Shown here one piece after another: positions 1-6,282 of a DNA stretch of 30,938 bases (the first letter of the stretch is position 1; each line of letters starts with the position of its first letter). The notes beneath the pieces were generated by a model. The model did no database searches and was not told the DNA's origin. It was given only the letters and a program-made list of their open reading frames with translations. The position numbers were made by a program, and so were the translations under genes. This stretch comes from Bacteroidales bacterium (GTDB taxonomy: Bacteria > Bacteroidota > Bacteroidia > Bacteroidales > UBA932), in the NCBI GenBank assembly GCA_004555145.1, contig SFJB01000008.1:1-30938 (forward strand), given 5' to 3'.

Positions 1-36
1 AGACAATTTGTATTACAATTCTTTGACAAAAATAAC

Positions 37-44
37 TAAATTTG
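37..44 (+). promoter_or_regulatory. -7 box (TAAATTTG) of the ftsB-like gene
   Basis: TAAATTTG matches the Bacteroidota sigma-ABfr -7 consensus TAnnTTTG and ends 17 bp before the chosen ATG at 62. No TTTG lies at the expected 19-bp distance upstream; the nearest is at 22-25. The box lies upstream of the chosen ATG and inside the longer reading frame that begins at 8, which argues against the earlier start. Confidence 0.55.
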
Positions 45-61
45 CGAAAATATCATCGGAG

Positions 62-382
62 ATGGGAAAATTCAGGGACTTCTGGGACAAGAGCAAAGAC
101 GGTAGCAGGCACGGGCAGCGTTCGTTCCTGCGTTTTGCCATTGTGCTTACCCTGTTATTCATCCTGTTCCTGCTGATAAAGCACGACAACCTCTTCGTCT
201 GGGTCAAGTCGGCCTTCACCCTGAGACGCCAGGAAAGACAAATAGAGCAGTTGCGCCGGGAGAACGACGAACTCCGGAAGACTGCCTCTGAACTCTTGTA
301 CGACAGGGACAGCCTGGAAACCTTCGCGAGGGAGGAATACTTCTTCTGTGAGCCTGGAGAGGACGTCTATATCATCCCATAA
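62..382 (+). CDS. ftsB: FtsB/DivIC-type septum formation initiator
   Basis: A 106-residue bitopic membrane protein of the septum formation initiator family, which bridges FtsL and FtsQ/DivIB in the divisome. It has a short basic cytoplasmic N-terminus, one membrane helix at about residues 22-40, and a heptad-rich coiled coil at about 54-82 with alternating Arg, Glu and Leu. A short C-terminal tail follows, with the family-typical ending (FAREEYFFCEPGED, then VYIIP). The reading frame is open from an ATG at 8, but that start precedes the -7 box at 37-44, so ATG 62 is preferred. The acyltransferase gene begins 13 bp after the stop and is probably cotranscribed. The family call is strong; the choice between FtsB and DivIC naming is arbitrary in this phylum. 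Confidence 0.85.
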   Translation: MGKFRDFWDKSKDGSRHGQRSFLRFAIVLTLLFILFLLIKHDNLFVWVKSAFTLRRQERQIEQLRRENDELRKTASELLYDRDSLETFAREEYFFCEPGEDVYIIP

Positions 383-395
383 TATTTTCCGTCTT

Positions 396-1601
396 ATGAA
401 ACACGAGTGGAAATTATCCTCATTTGACCTGTTTACCCTGAGTATGACGATTAAAGGTGCGTGGGTGTATTCTGCCGCACCTGACGCTGACCTGATGCGC
501 AGCTGTCTGCGCCGACTCCTGGCCTCGTATCCCCAGCTCGGAGGATTTTACTGTGAGGAGAAGAAAGCTGTCGTCTGGGATGATGCCGTCGCCGTTGAGC
601 CGCTTTTTTCGGTTCAGGAGAATACCCGCTTCAGCGCTACTCAGCTCATAGCTGCGCCGGACAAGATCTGGAAACTCGTCCGCCCTTACGATATCAACGG
701 TTTCAAGAAGGGAAAGGTCCTTCCATTCAGCGCAACTTTGCTTAAACTCAGGGATGGTGCGGTACTCTATGTGCAGTGTGCGCACGCGACCATGGATGGA
801 AACAGCTTCTACGGTCTGATAAACCGCTGGGCTTCACTCTGCCGCGGGGAATCCGTAAGCCCTATGCTCGTGGACCAGTCCCTGCTGCCTGCCCCCGACG
901 CTTTGAGCAGGGAACAGACTGTAAATGCGGTGCAGGAAAAGTCCTGGGTGCAGATGGACGGAAAGAAGATGCTCGGTATGCTGCTGAACCTCGTTCGCAC
1001 CAATGCCGTAAAATATACCGTTGCCAAGGAAGTTGCCCAGGAGGAGATTTCTGCCTTCAAAAAGGCCTCGGGTGCGGGGACCAATGCCGTCCTGAGTGCC
1101 ATTGCCGCAAAGAACTTGTTCGCCTCCCTCCCGGAAAGGACCTGCTTCAAGGCCATATTCGTGGCTGACTTGCGCGGGCACTTCCCAGGAATAGGCCCTG
1201 ATTTCTTCGGCAATTTTTCCCAGGCCCTGCCTTTGGGCATTGACTTTGACCTTTCGGCAAGTGTGGAGGAACTTGCCTCCGCTATGGATTCCAAACTCAA
1301 GGCCGTCCTGAATTCGGACAAGCCGGAAGAGAATGTGAGGCTTTCATTTTGCGCCACCAACTACAATCTGCCGTATTTCTTCTTTGACGCATCCGATATG
1401 AACTGTCCGAAGCCGGGGACCATCTATATCAACAACCAGCTGAAGTTCCGCGCTTGCGAACTTGACTGGGGTAAGGGCCTTCCGCTCTATGCCTATCCTA
1501 ATGAACTCACTGATATGGTCAAGCTCTGGCAGCCTGTCGCAGGCGGTCCCGTGCAGATCATCTACGGCGGCCTTGCGGCCAAACTCATGCGCAAGTCCTG
1601 A
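396..1601 (+). CDS. BAHD/condensation-like acyltransferase
   Basis: A 401-residue soluble protein with the two hallmarks of the acyl-CoA-dependent BAHD/condensation superfamily: an HxxxDG motif (HATMDG, His130 and Asp134), where the His is the general base, and a C-terminal DWGKG (357-361) that corresponds to the structural DFGWG motif of plant BAHD enzymes. An FGNF segment (271-274) matches the conserved FGN region between them. The length fits a one-domain enzyme with no carrier domain. The acceptor and acyl donor cannot be read from sequence. A frame open from 348 overlaps the preceding gene; ATG 396 leaves a 13-bp gap and gives a normal N-terminus. Its stop directly abuts the nadD stop on the other strand. 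Polyketide-associated or wax-ester relatives share HxxxDG, but the DWGKG motif favours BAHD. Confidence 0.7.
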   Translation: MKHEWKLSSFDLFTLSMTIKGAWVYSAAPDADLMRSCLRRLLASYPQLGGFYCEEKKAVVWDDAVAVEPLFSVQENTRFSATQLIAAPDKIWKLVRPYDINGFKKGKVLPFSATLLKLRDGAVLYVQCAHATMDGNSFYGLINRWASLCRGESVSPMLVDQSLLPAPDALSREQTVNAVQEKSWVQMDGKKMLGMLLNLVRTNAVKYTVAKEVAQEEISAFKKASGAGTNAVLSAIAAKNLFASLPERTCFKAIFVADLRGHFPGIGPDFFGNFSQALPLGIDFDLSASVEELASAMDSKLKAVLNSDKPEENVRLSFCATNYNLPYFFFDASDMNCPKPGTIYINNQLKFRACELDWGKGLPLYAYPNELTDMVKLWQPVAGGPVQIIYGGLAAKLMRKS

Positions 1602-2240
1602 TTACATAAGGAACTCCGACATATCTATTCCAAGAGCCTGCTTCTCGCGTATTTCAGTTGATGAGATGTCCACGATGGGGGCATCGATGATGCTTATGCG
1701 GTACATGCGGTGCAATTCCTCCAGGCTCACTGTGCCGGGGAGGGAATGGGTCAGGGATGCGTCCAGGGCCTCAGGCACAGGGAAGCGGCTGCATTCTTCT
1801 AGCAGCTTTGCCCTTATCATCTCCAGGTCATATCCCTTGCGTGGATAGACTATCACCCCGTATTCGCTCAGCAACCTCGGAGCATTGCGCCAGTGTTGTA
1901 TGTTCTGGAGGTTGTCCGCACCCATCACCAGGGTGAACTCGTTCTCGGGCTCCCTTTTCTTGAGCGCGTCAAGGGTGCGTATGGTATAGTGGGGTGCTGG
2001 CATCTCCAGCTCGATATTGTCCACCCATACGTGGAGTGAGGGGTGGCGCAGCACCGCTTCGACGGCGGCGTGGTAGCGCTGCTCGGCATTCAGGGCCTTG
2101 GAAGGGTCTTTCATAGGGTTCTGAGGGGAAATCACCAGATACACCCAGTCGAACTTCTGCTCTCTGGTCAGGTATTCCATAATTGCCTTGTGCCCTATGT
2201 GGAGCGGGTCGAAGGACCCGGAATATACCGCTATGCGCAT
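1602..2240 (-). CDS. nadD: Nicotinate-nucleotide adenylyltransferase
   Basis: A 212-residue enzyme that adenylates nicotinate mononucleotide to deamido-NAD in NAD synthesis. The N-terminal GSFDPLHIGH (residues 8-17) carries the nucleotidyltransferase HxGH signature. VMGADN lies mid-protein. The C-terminal ISSTEIRE matches the ISSTxIR signature of the family. The length is close to normal for NadD. It lies 34 bp downstream of gmk on the same strand and is probably cotranscribed with it. Its TAA touches the TGA of the opposing acyltransferase gene, so there is no room for a dedicated terminator between them. Confidence 0.95.
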   Translation of the reverse strand: MRIAVYSGSFDPLHIGHKAIMEYLTREQKFDWVYLVISPQNPMKDPSKALNAEQRYHAAVEAVLRHPSLHVWVDNIELEMPAPHYTIRTLDALKKREPENEFTLVMGADNLQNIQHWRNAPRLLSEYGVIVYPRKGYDLEMIRAKLLEECSRFPVPEALDASLTHSLPGTVSLEELHRMYRISIIDAPIVDISSTEIREKQALGIDMSEFLM

Positions 2241-2274
2241 AATGAGAATCGGTATCAGTCAGTGTGCCTGGATC

Positions 2275-2844
2275 TCAGCGTGCAAGGAAGCTGTCCACCA
2301 TTTCCTCGGCCTGCGCAAAGGTGTTCTCCAGCACGTCGTTCACCAATTCCCTGTCGAACTTCCCGCGCGCGAAATCGATTTCGGACTCTGCCTTGCCTAT
2401 ACGTTCCCTTATTGCTTCCTCGCTGTCGGTTCCGCGTCCGCGAAGCCTCTTCTCCAGCACTTCGAGGCTCGGCGGAAGTATGAGCACCGACAAGGCGGCG
2501 CTGCCGAAATACTTTTTAAGGTTCACTCCGCCCTTTACGTCCACGTCAAAGACAATCACATTCCCCTTGGCCCAGATTCTCTCCACTTCGCTTTTCAGAG
2601 TCCCGTAGAAGCGGTCCCGGTAAACCTCTTCGTGCTCCACGAAGGCATCCTGGGCAATGAGATCGCGGAAACGGTCTGCACTGATGAAGTAGTACTCCAC
2701 CCCGTCCTTCTCGGAGCCCCTGGGAAGTCGGGAAGTCGCAGAAATGGAAAACTCGAATTCCGGATGCAGCTTGAGCAGGTGGGAGACCACCGTGCTTTTG
2801 CCCGCACCTGAGGGTGCTGAAAATATGATTACTTTACCTGACAT
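2275..2844 (-). CDS. gmk: Guanylate kinase
   Basis: A 189-residue cytosolic kinase that phosphorylates GMP to GDP using ATP. The P-loop SAPSGAGKST is at about residues 9-18. The GMP-binding region follows: SRLPRGSEKDGVEYYF, then the EHEEVYRDRFYGT segment that contacts the guanine. FDVDVKGGVNLKKYF and the Arg-rich LRGRGTDSEEAIRERI lid complete the fold. Length and motif order are normal. It is first in a gmk-nadD unit and diverges from fba across a 62-bp gap with nearly touching -7 boxes. Confidence 0.97.
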   Translation of the reverse strand: MSGKVIIFSAPSGAGKSTVVSHLLKLHPEFEFSISATSRLPRGSEKDGVEYYFISADRFRDLIAQDAFVEHEEVYRDRFYGTLKSEVERIWAKGNVIVFDVDVKGGVNLKKYFGSAALSVLILPPSLEVLEKRLRGRGTDSEEAIRERIGKAESEIDFARGKFDRELVNDVLENTFAQAEEMVDSFLAR

Positions 2845-2862
2845 TTTTTATGATTATTTCTG

Positions 2863-2870
2863 CAAAAATA
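2863..2870 (-). promoter_or_regulatory. -7 box (TATTTTTG) of gmk
   Basis: On the minus strand this reads TATTTTTG, a match to TAnnTTTG, 18 bp before the gmk ATG. Only 2 bp separate it from the fba -7 box on the other strand. No -33 TTTG is seen at the usual distance. Confidence 0.5.
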
Positions 2871-2872
2871 GT

Positions 2873-2880
2873 TAAATTTG
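2873..2880 (+). promoter_or_regulatory. -7 box (TAAATTTG) of fba
   Basis: TAAATTTG lies 26 bp before the fba ATG and back to back with the gmk -7 box. A transcript would start near 2887 and carry a roughly 20-nt A/T-rich leader with no Shine-Dalgarno sequence, as is usual in Bacteroidota. Confidence 0.6.
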
Positions 2881-2906
2881 CCTGATTTTTAATAATTATC
2901 CGAATT

Positions 2907-3911
2907 ATGAAGGTTTCTTTTAAAGAACTTGGCCTTGTGAACACCCGCGAGATGTTCGCCAAGGCAGTAAAGGGTGGCTATGCCATTCCTGCATTCAACT
3001 TCAACAATATGGAGCAGCTCCAGGCCATTATTCAGGCTGCTGCCGAGACCAAATCACCGGTTATTCTTCAGGTGTCCAAGGGTGCCCGCGCATACGCCAA
3101 CCAGACCCTCCTCCGCTACATGGCCCAGGGTGCTGTAGAGTATGCCAAGGAGCTCGGCTGGAAGAAGCCTCAGATTGTGCTTCACCTCGACCACGGCGAT
3201 AGCTACGAGACCTGCAAGAGCTGCGTTGACTTCGGTTTCTCTTCAGTGATGATCGACGGTTCCGCTCTTCCTTACGAGGAGAACGTCGCCCTCACCAGGA
3301 AGGTCGTGAAGTACGCCCACAAGTATGATGTTACCGTTGAGGCTGAGCTCGGAGTTCTTGCCGGCGTTGAGGATGAGGTTTCTCACGAGGCGTCTCATTA
3401 CACCAAGCCTGAGGAAGTTATCGACTTCGTGAAGAAGACCGGTTGCGACTCCCTCGCCATTTCCATCGGTACCTCACACGGCGCTTACAAGTTCAAGCCT
3501 GAGCAGTGCACCCGCGACGAGAAGACCGGACGTCTCGTTCCACCTCCACTCGCATTCGATGTTCTCAAGGCTATCGAGAAGAAGCTCCCTGGATTCCCTA
3601 TCGTTCTCCACGGATCATCTTCAGTTCCACAGGAATATGTCGATATGTGCAACAAGTACGGCGGCAATCTTCCTAACGCAGTAGGTATCCCTGAGGAGCA
3701 GCTCCGCAAGGCAGCCAAGAGCGCGGTATGCAAGATCAACATCGACTCTGACTCCCGTCTCGCAATGACCGCCGCCATCCGCAGGCATCTCGCAGAGAAC
3801 CCGAGCCACTTCGACCCACGCCAGTACCTCAAGCCTGCACGTGAGGAGATGAAGAAGATGTACATCGAGAAGATCAAGAACGTTCTCGGTTCAAACGGCA
3901 AAGCAAGATAA
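2907..3911 (+). CDS. fba: Class II fructose-1,6-bisphosphate aldolase
   Basis: A 334-residue Zn-dependent aldolase that interconverts fructose-1,6-bisphosphate with dihydroxyacetone phosphate and glyceraldehyde-3-phosphate. The HLDHGD motif (93-98) supplies catalytic Asp95 and metal ligand His96. EAELG holds Glu147, GTSHG holds His191 and VLHGSSS holds His235; NID (278-280) binds the substrate phosphate region. The length matches the long class II form common in Bacteroidales rather than the shorter tagatose-type enzymes. Codon use is strongly biased (CTC for Leu, AAG for Lys), which suggests high expression. recR follows after only 2 bp and is probably translated from the same message. Confidence 0.96.
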   Translation: MKVSFKELGLVNTREMFAKAVKGGYAIPAFNFNNMEQLQAIIQAAAETKSPVILQVSKGARAYANQTLLRYMAQGAVEYAKELGWKKPQIVLHLDHGDSYETCKSCVDFGFSSVMIDGSALPYEENVALTRKVVKYAHKYDVTVEAELGVLAGVEDEVSHEASHYTKPEEVIDFVKKTGCDSLAISIGTSHGAYKFKPEQCTRDEKTGRLVPPPLAFDVLKAIEKKLPGFPIVLHGSSSVPQEYVDMCNKYGGNLPNAVGIPEEQLRKAAKSAVCKINIDSDSRLAMTAAIRRHLAENPSHFDPRQYLKPAREEMKKMYIEKIKNVLGSNGKAR

Positions 3912-3913
3912 TT

Positions 3914-4543
3914 TTGAAGGATAGCAATTATCCATCACAACTGCTGAAAGACGCTGTGGAAGCCATCAGCTCCCTTCCGGGAGTTGGCTCCCGCAGCGCC
4001 TTGCGTTTGGCTTTGCACCTGCTTAAACAACCTAAGGAAAACATCCATCATTTTGCCCGTTCCATCGACCGTCTCGCTGACGAGGTGAAATACTGTCGCA
4101 TCTGCTCGATGATTTCCGACTCCGAGGAGTGTGCGATCTGCTCCGATGCCCGCAGGGACCACAATACCGTCTGCGTGGTGGAAAGCGTACGCGACGTGAT
4201 GAGCATAGAGGCGACAGGACAGTACAAGGGCGTGTATCATGTGCTCGGAGGCATCATCTCCCCGATCAACGGTATCGCGCCGTCGGACCTCAGCATACGC
4301 CAGCTTATGGAGAGGATGCGCGCGTACGGGGATTCACCGGTCGAGGTGATACTCGCGCTGAGCGGCGACGTGGAGGGTGAAACCACCTCCTTCTACATAT
4401 ACAGGCAACTCTCAGCTCTGGGCCTTAAAGAACTCAAGGTCACCACACTCGCCCGTGGACTGGGCTTCGGTGATGACCTCGAATATGCTGATTCTCTGAC
4501 CCTCGGGCGCTCCATTCTCGCCCGACAGCCTTTCAAGGCTTAA
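3914..4543 (+). CDS. recR: Recombination mediator RecR
   Basis: A 209-residue protein that acts with RecO (and RecF) to load RecA at gaps. The N-terminal helix-hairpin-helix (LPGVGSRSALRLALHLL, about 21-37) is followed by a four-cysteine zinc finger (Cys61, Cys64, Cys73, Cys76). A Toprim domain (about 84-180) starts at VVESVRDVMSIEATG. The start is TTG at 3914, 2 bp after the fba stop; it gives an N-terminus (KDSNYPSQLL) that matches the family, and no ATG lies nearby in frame. Coupling to the highly expressed aldolase gene with a weak TTG start would limit RecR output. That last point is inference. Confidence 0.94.
   Translation: MKDSNYPSQLLKDAVEAISSLPGVGSRSALRLALHLLKQPKENIHHFARSIDRLADEVKYCRICSMISDSEECAICSDARRDHNTVCVVESVRDVMSIEATGQYKGVYHVLGGIISPINGIAPSDLSIRQLMERMRAYGDSPVEVILALSGDVEGETTSFYIYRQLSALGLKELKVTTLARGLGFGDDLEYADSLTLGRSILARQPFKA
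4527..4540 (+). terminator. Weak hairpin at the 3' end of recR
   Basis: AGCCT and AGGCT (4527-4531 and 4536-4540) form a 5-bp stem with a 4-base loop over the last recR codons. There is no T-run. It faces the convergent mntP end, so it could at most be a weak terminator or an mRNA 3' end. Confidence 0.25.
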
Positions 4544-4581
4544 TCCTTGATGCAGTCGGTGTTCTCGCTGTTGTTCTCCGA

Positions 4582-5139
4582 TTATCCTGAAATAACCATA
4601 GCCACTCCCATTCCGAGCAGCACCGCTCCTCCGATAATCTCTGCCCATTTCCCTATCCTCCTGCCGAGGGCGTTGCCGAAGCATATTCCGGCGATGACGC
4701 TGAGCAGGGTTACCAGGAATACGGCTGTGGCGAGAGGAAGCATTTCCGTTAAGCCGCTGCCATCCATGGATTTGGAGCCGCCCACGGCGAGAGCGTCTAT
4801 GCTCGTGGCTATTCCGCCAAGAATGATGTTCTTCCATCCGTTGAGGTCGTGAGCCTCAGTCTTGCCGGAAAGTCCTTCGAAAAGCATGGAGCCGCCAACG
4901 TATACCAGAAGTATTCCGCCGATGACGTGTGCCCAGGTGTTGACTACACCGAAAAGCAGCTTGCCGGCAGCCCAGCCGATTACCAGGAGAGCAGTCTGGA
5001 TGATGCCGAATGAAATCGCGACCCTGCCGATGAGCGCAGAGCCGGGTTTTGTCTTGAGCGTAGTGCTGGAACAGGTGCTGACAGCAAAGCAATCAGCGCA
5101 GAGACAGACGGCAGTGACAATGGATTCCAGAATATTCAT
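4582..5139 (-). CDS. mntP: MntP-type manganese efflux pump
   Basis: A 185-residue inner-membrane protein with six predicted helices in two repeats of three, the pattern of the MntP family that exports Mn(II). The paired acidic motifs are present: CADCFAVS with Asp16 and SIDALAVG with Asp115. The length is normal. It diverges from corA, so two divalent-cation transporters share one 91-bp control region. No manganese riboswitch (yybP-ykoY) fits in that space. Substrate assignment rests on the family only. Confidence 0.88.
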   Translation of the reverse strand: MNILESIVTAVCLCADCFAVSTCSSTTLKTKPGSALIGRVAISFGIIQTALLVIGWAAGKLLFGVVNTWAHVIGGILLVYVGGSMLFEGLSGKTEAHDLNGWKNIILGGIATSIDALAVGGSKSMDGSGLTEMLPLATAVFLVTLLSVIAGICFGNALGRRIGKWAEIIGGAVLLGMGVAMVISG

Positions 5140-5172
5140 ACACTACTTTCGCAAGTTTATAATTTTGCTTCG

Positions 5173-5180
5173 CAAATATA
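5173..5180 (-). promoter_or_regulatory. -7 box (TATATTTG) of mntP
   Basis: The minus strand reads TATATTTG, identical to the corA box facing the other way. It is the left arm of a perfect 10-bp inverted repeat (5171-5180 with 5192-5201, 11-bp spacer). Confidence 0.6.
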
Positions 5181-5191
5181 ATAATATTTCC

Positions 5192-5199
5192 TATATTTG
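5192..5199 (+). promoter_or_regulatory. -7 box (TATATTTG) of corA
   Basis: TATATTTG lies 31 bp before the corA ATG. The -33 position for a 19-bp spacer (5169-5172) reads TTCG, three of four bases, and sits right at the edge of the mntP -7 box. Confidence 0.6.
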
Positions 5200-5230
5200 C
5201 GAGTTCGGACTAACGGAAAGGAGCTGGGAA

Positions 5231-6184
5231 ATGATCAAGTATTTTTACAGAAGCGGATCTGAGATCCTGTTGGGACAGTCAGAAAGCGATTTCACTGCCA
5301 TCAATAAGGAAAGTCTTCTCTGGATAGACCTGTTGCAACCGACAGGAGACCAGAAGAGGGCGGTGGAGGCGTTCCTGGGCACCGAAATACAGAGCCGTGC
5401 TGAAGCGGCGGAAATCGAAAGCTCATCCCGTTTCTATGAGGAAGGCAATGCCATATTCGCGAATACCAACTTCCTTTCCCCGGCAGACGACGAGATGCTC
5501 GCGGACCCCGTTTCCTTCATCCTTGTGAACGGTATCCTTACCACCATCCGCGAGATTCCGCTCCGTTCCCTTGACACCCTCCAGCTCAAGATTCAGGCCC
5601 TTCCGGAACAGTTCCAGGACGGCTTTACCGTATTTGTAGCAATCATGGACAGGCGTGTTGACCTTGATGCCGACCTCGTGGAGCTCATAAGCAAGGACGT
5701 GAGCAAGTTCAGTCGCCGCATCAATCAGCAGGAAGACATCAATGAAGAGTTCCTCCTCGACATAAACCAGCTGCAGCAGAATGCCATAGACCTGCGTGAG
5801 AATATAGTCGACAAGCAGAGGCTGGTGTCCAACATTCTCAAGAGCAAGCTCTGCCCTAGGGATCCTGAGCTCCGCGACGACCTCTCCATCATCAATCAGG
5901 ATATCGCTTCACTTATCAACCACATAAACTTCGCTTTCGAAAGGATGGAGTACATCCAGGACACCGTAGTGGGTATCATCAACCTCGATCAGAACAAGAT
6001 AATGAAGATTTTCACCTTCGTTTCCCTGCTCCTGATGCCTGCCACTCTGGTGGCGAGTTTCTACGGAATGAACGTTACCCTGCCGCTTTCCGACAAGTGG
6101 TGGGCATGGCTGGCGATAGTTCTTCTGATGGTTCTCATCATCGTAGCCTGCTGGATTTTCTTCAAGAAGAAGAAAATGCTTTGA
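5231..6184 (+). CDS. corA: CorA family magnesium/cobalt transporter
   Basis: A 317-residue channel-type transporter for Mg(II) and related cations. A cytoplasmic N-terminal domain precedes a long stalk helix (about 155-255, rich in Asp, Glu, Asn and Gln). Two membrane helices follow at about 259-278 and 290-311, with the selectivity motif GMN (279-281, as YGMN) at the end of the first and a Lys-rich cytoplasmic tail. The frame stays open upstream to 4862 across antisense mntP, but the -7 box at 5192-5199 and ATG 5231 give a family-standard length. The gene diverges from mntP, another divalent-metal transporter. Confidence 0.94.
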   Translation: MIKYFYRSGSEILLGQSESDFTAINKESLLWIDLLQPTGDQKRAVEAFLGTEIQSRAEAAEIESSSRFYEEGNAIFANTNFLSPADDEMLADPVSFILVNGILTTIREIPLRSLDTLQLKIQALPEQFQDGFTVFVAIMDRRVDLDADLVELISKDVSKFSRRINQQEDINEEFLLDINQLQQNAIDLRENIVDKQRLVSNILKSKLCPRDPELRDDLSIINQDIASLINHINFAFERMEYIQDTVVGIINLDQNKIMKIFTFVSLLLMPATLVASFYGMNVTLPLSDKWWAWLAIVLLMVLIIVACWIFFKKKKML

Positions 6185-6209
6185 TTATCAGATTTTTTTG
6201 CTAAATTTG
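6180..6209 (+). promoter_or_regulatory. rpsA promoter: TTTG - 18 bp - TAAATTTG
   Basis: TTTG at 6180-6183 (overlapping the corA stop codon) and TAAATTTG at 6202-6209 are separated by 18 bp, a near-ideal Bacteroidota promoter. The start would fall near 6216, leaving a leader of about 67 nt, the longest obvious leader in the window. Confidence 0.75.
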
Positions 6210-6215
6210 CGCGCT

Positions 6216-6239
6216 CGTTTCGGCAAGTGCGCCGCAACG
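6216..6239 (+). promoter_or_regulatory. 5' leader hairpin of rpsA mRNA
   Basis: CGTT-T-CGGC (6216-6224) pairs with GCCG-C-AACG (6231-6239): two 4-bp helices split by one T/C mismatch and closed by a 6-base loop. It lies at the predicted 5' end of the transcript. It may stabilise the mRNA or take part in S1 autoregulation; both roles are inference. Confidence 0.45.
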
Positions 6240-6282
6240 TCGTAACATAAAGTAAAACAACTAATTTGTATTAAAATCACAA

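Noticed and set aside
15..400. Earlier start codons for the ftsB-like and acyltransferase genes (at 8 and 348)
   Set aside because: The first lies upstream of the -7 box and the second lies inside the preceding gene; the downstream ATGs give family-like N-termini.
4862..5230. Upstream extension of the corA frame over mntP
   Set aside because: The added sequence is antisense to mntP and precedes the corA -7 box.
5140..5230. Possible Mn or Mg riboswitch between mntP and corA
   Set aside because: The 91-bp gap is filled by the two promoters and short leaders; there is no room for a yybP-ykoY or M-box structure.
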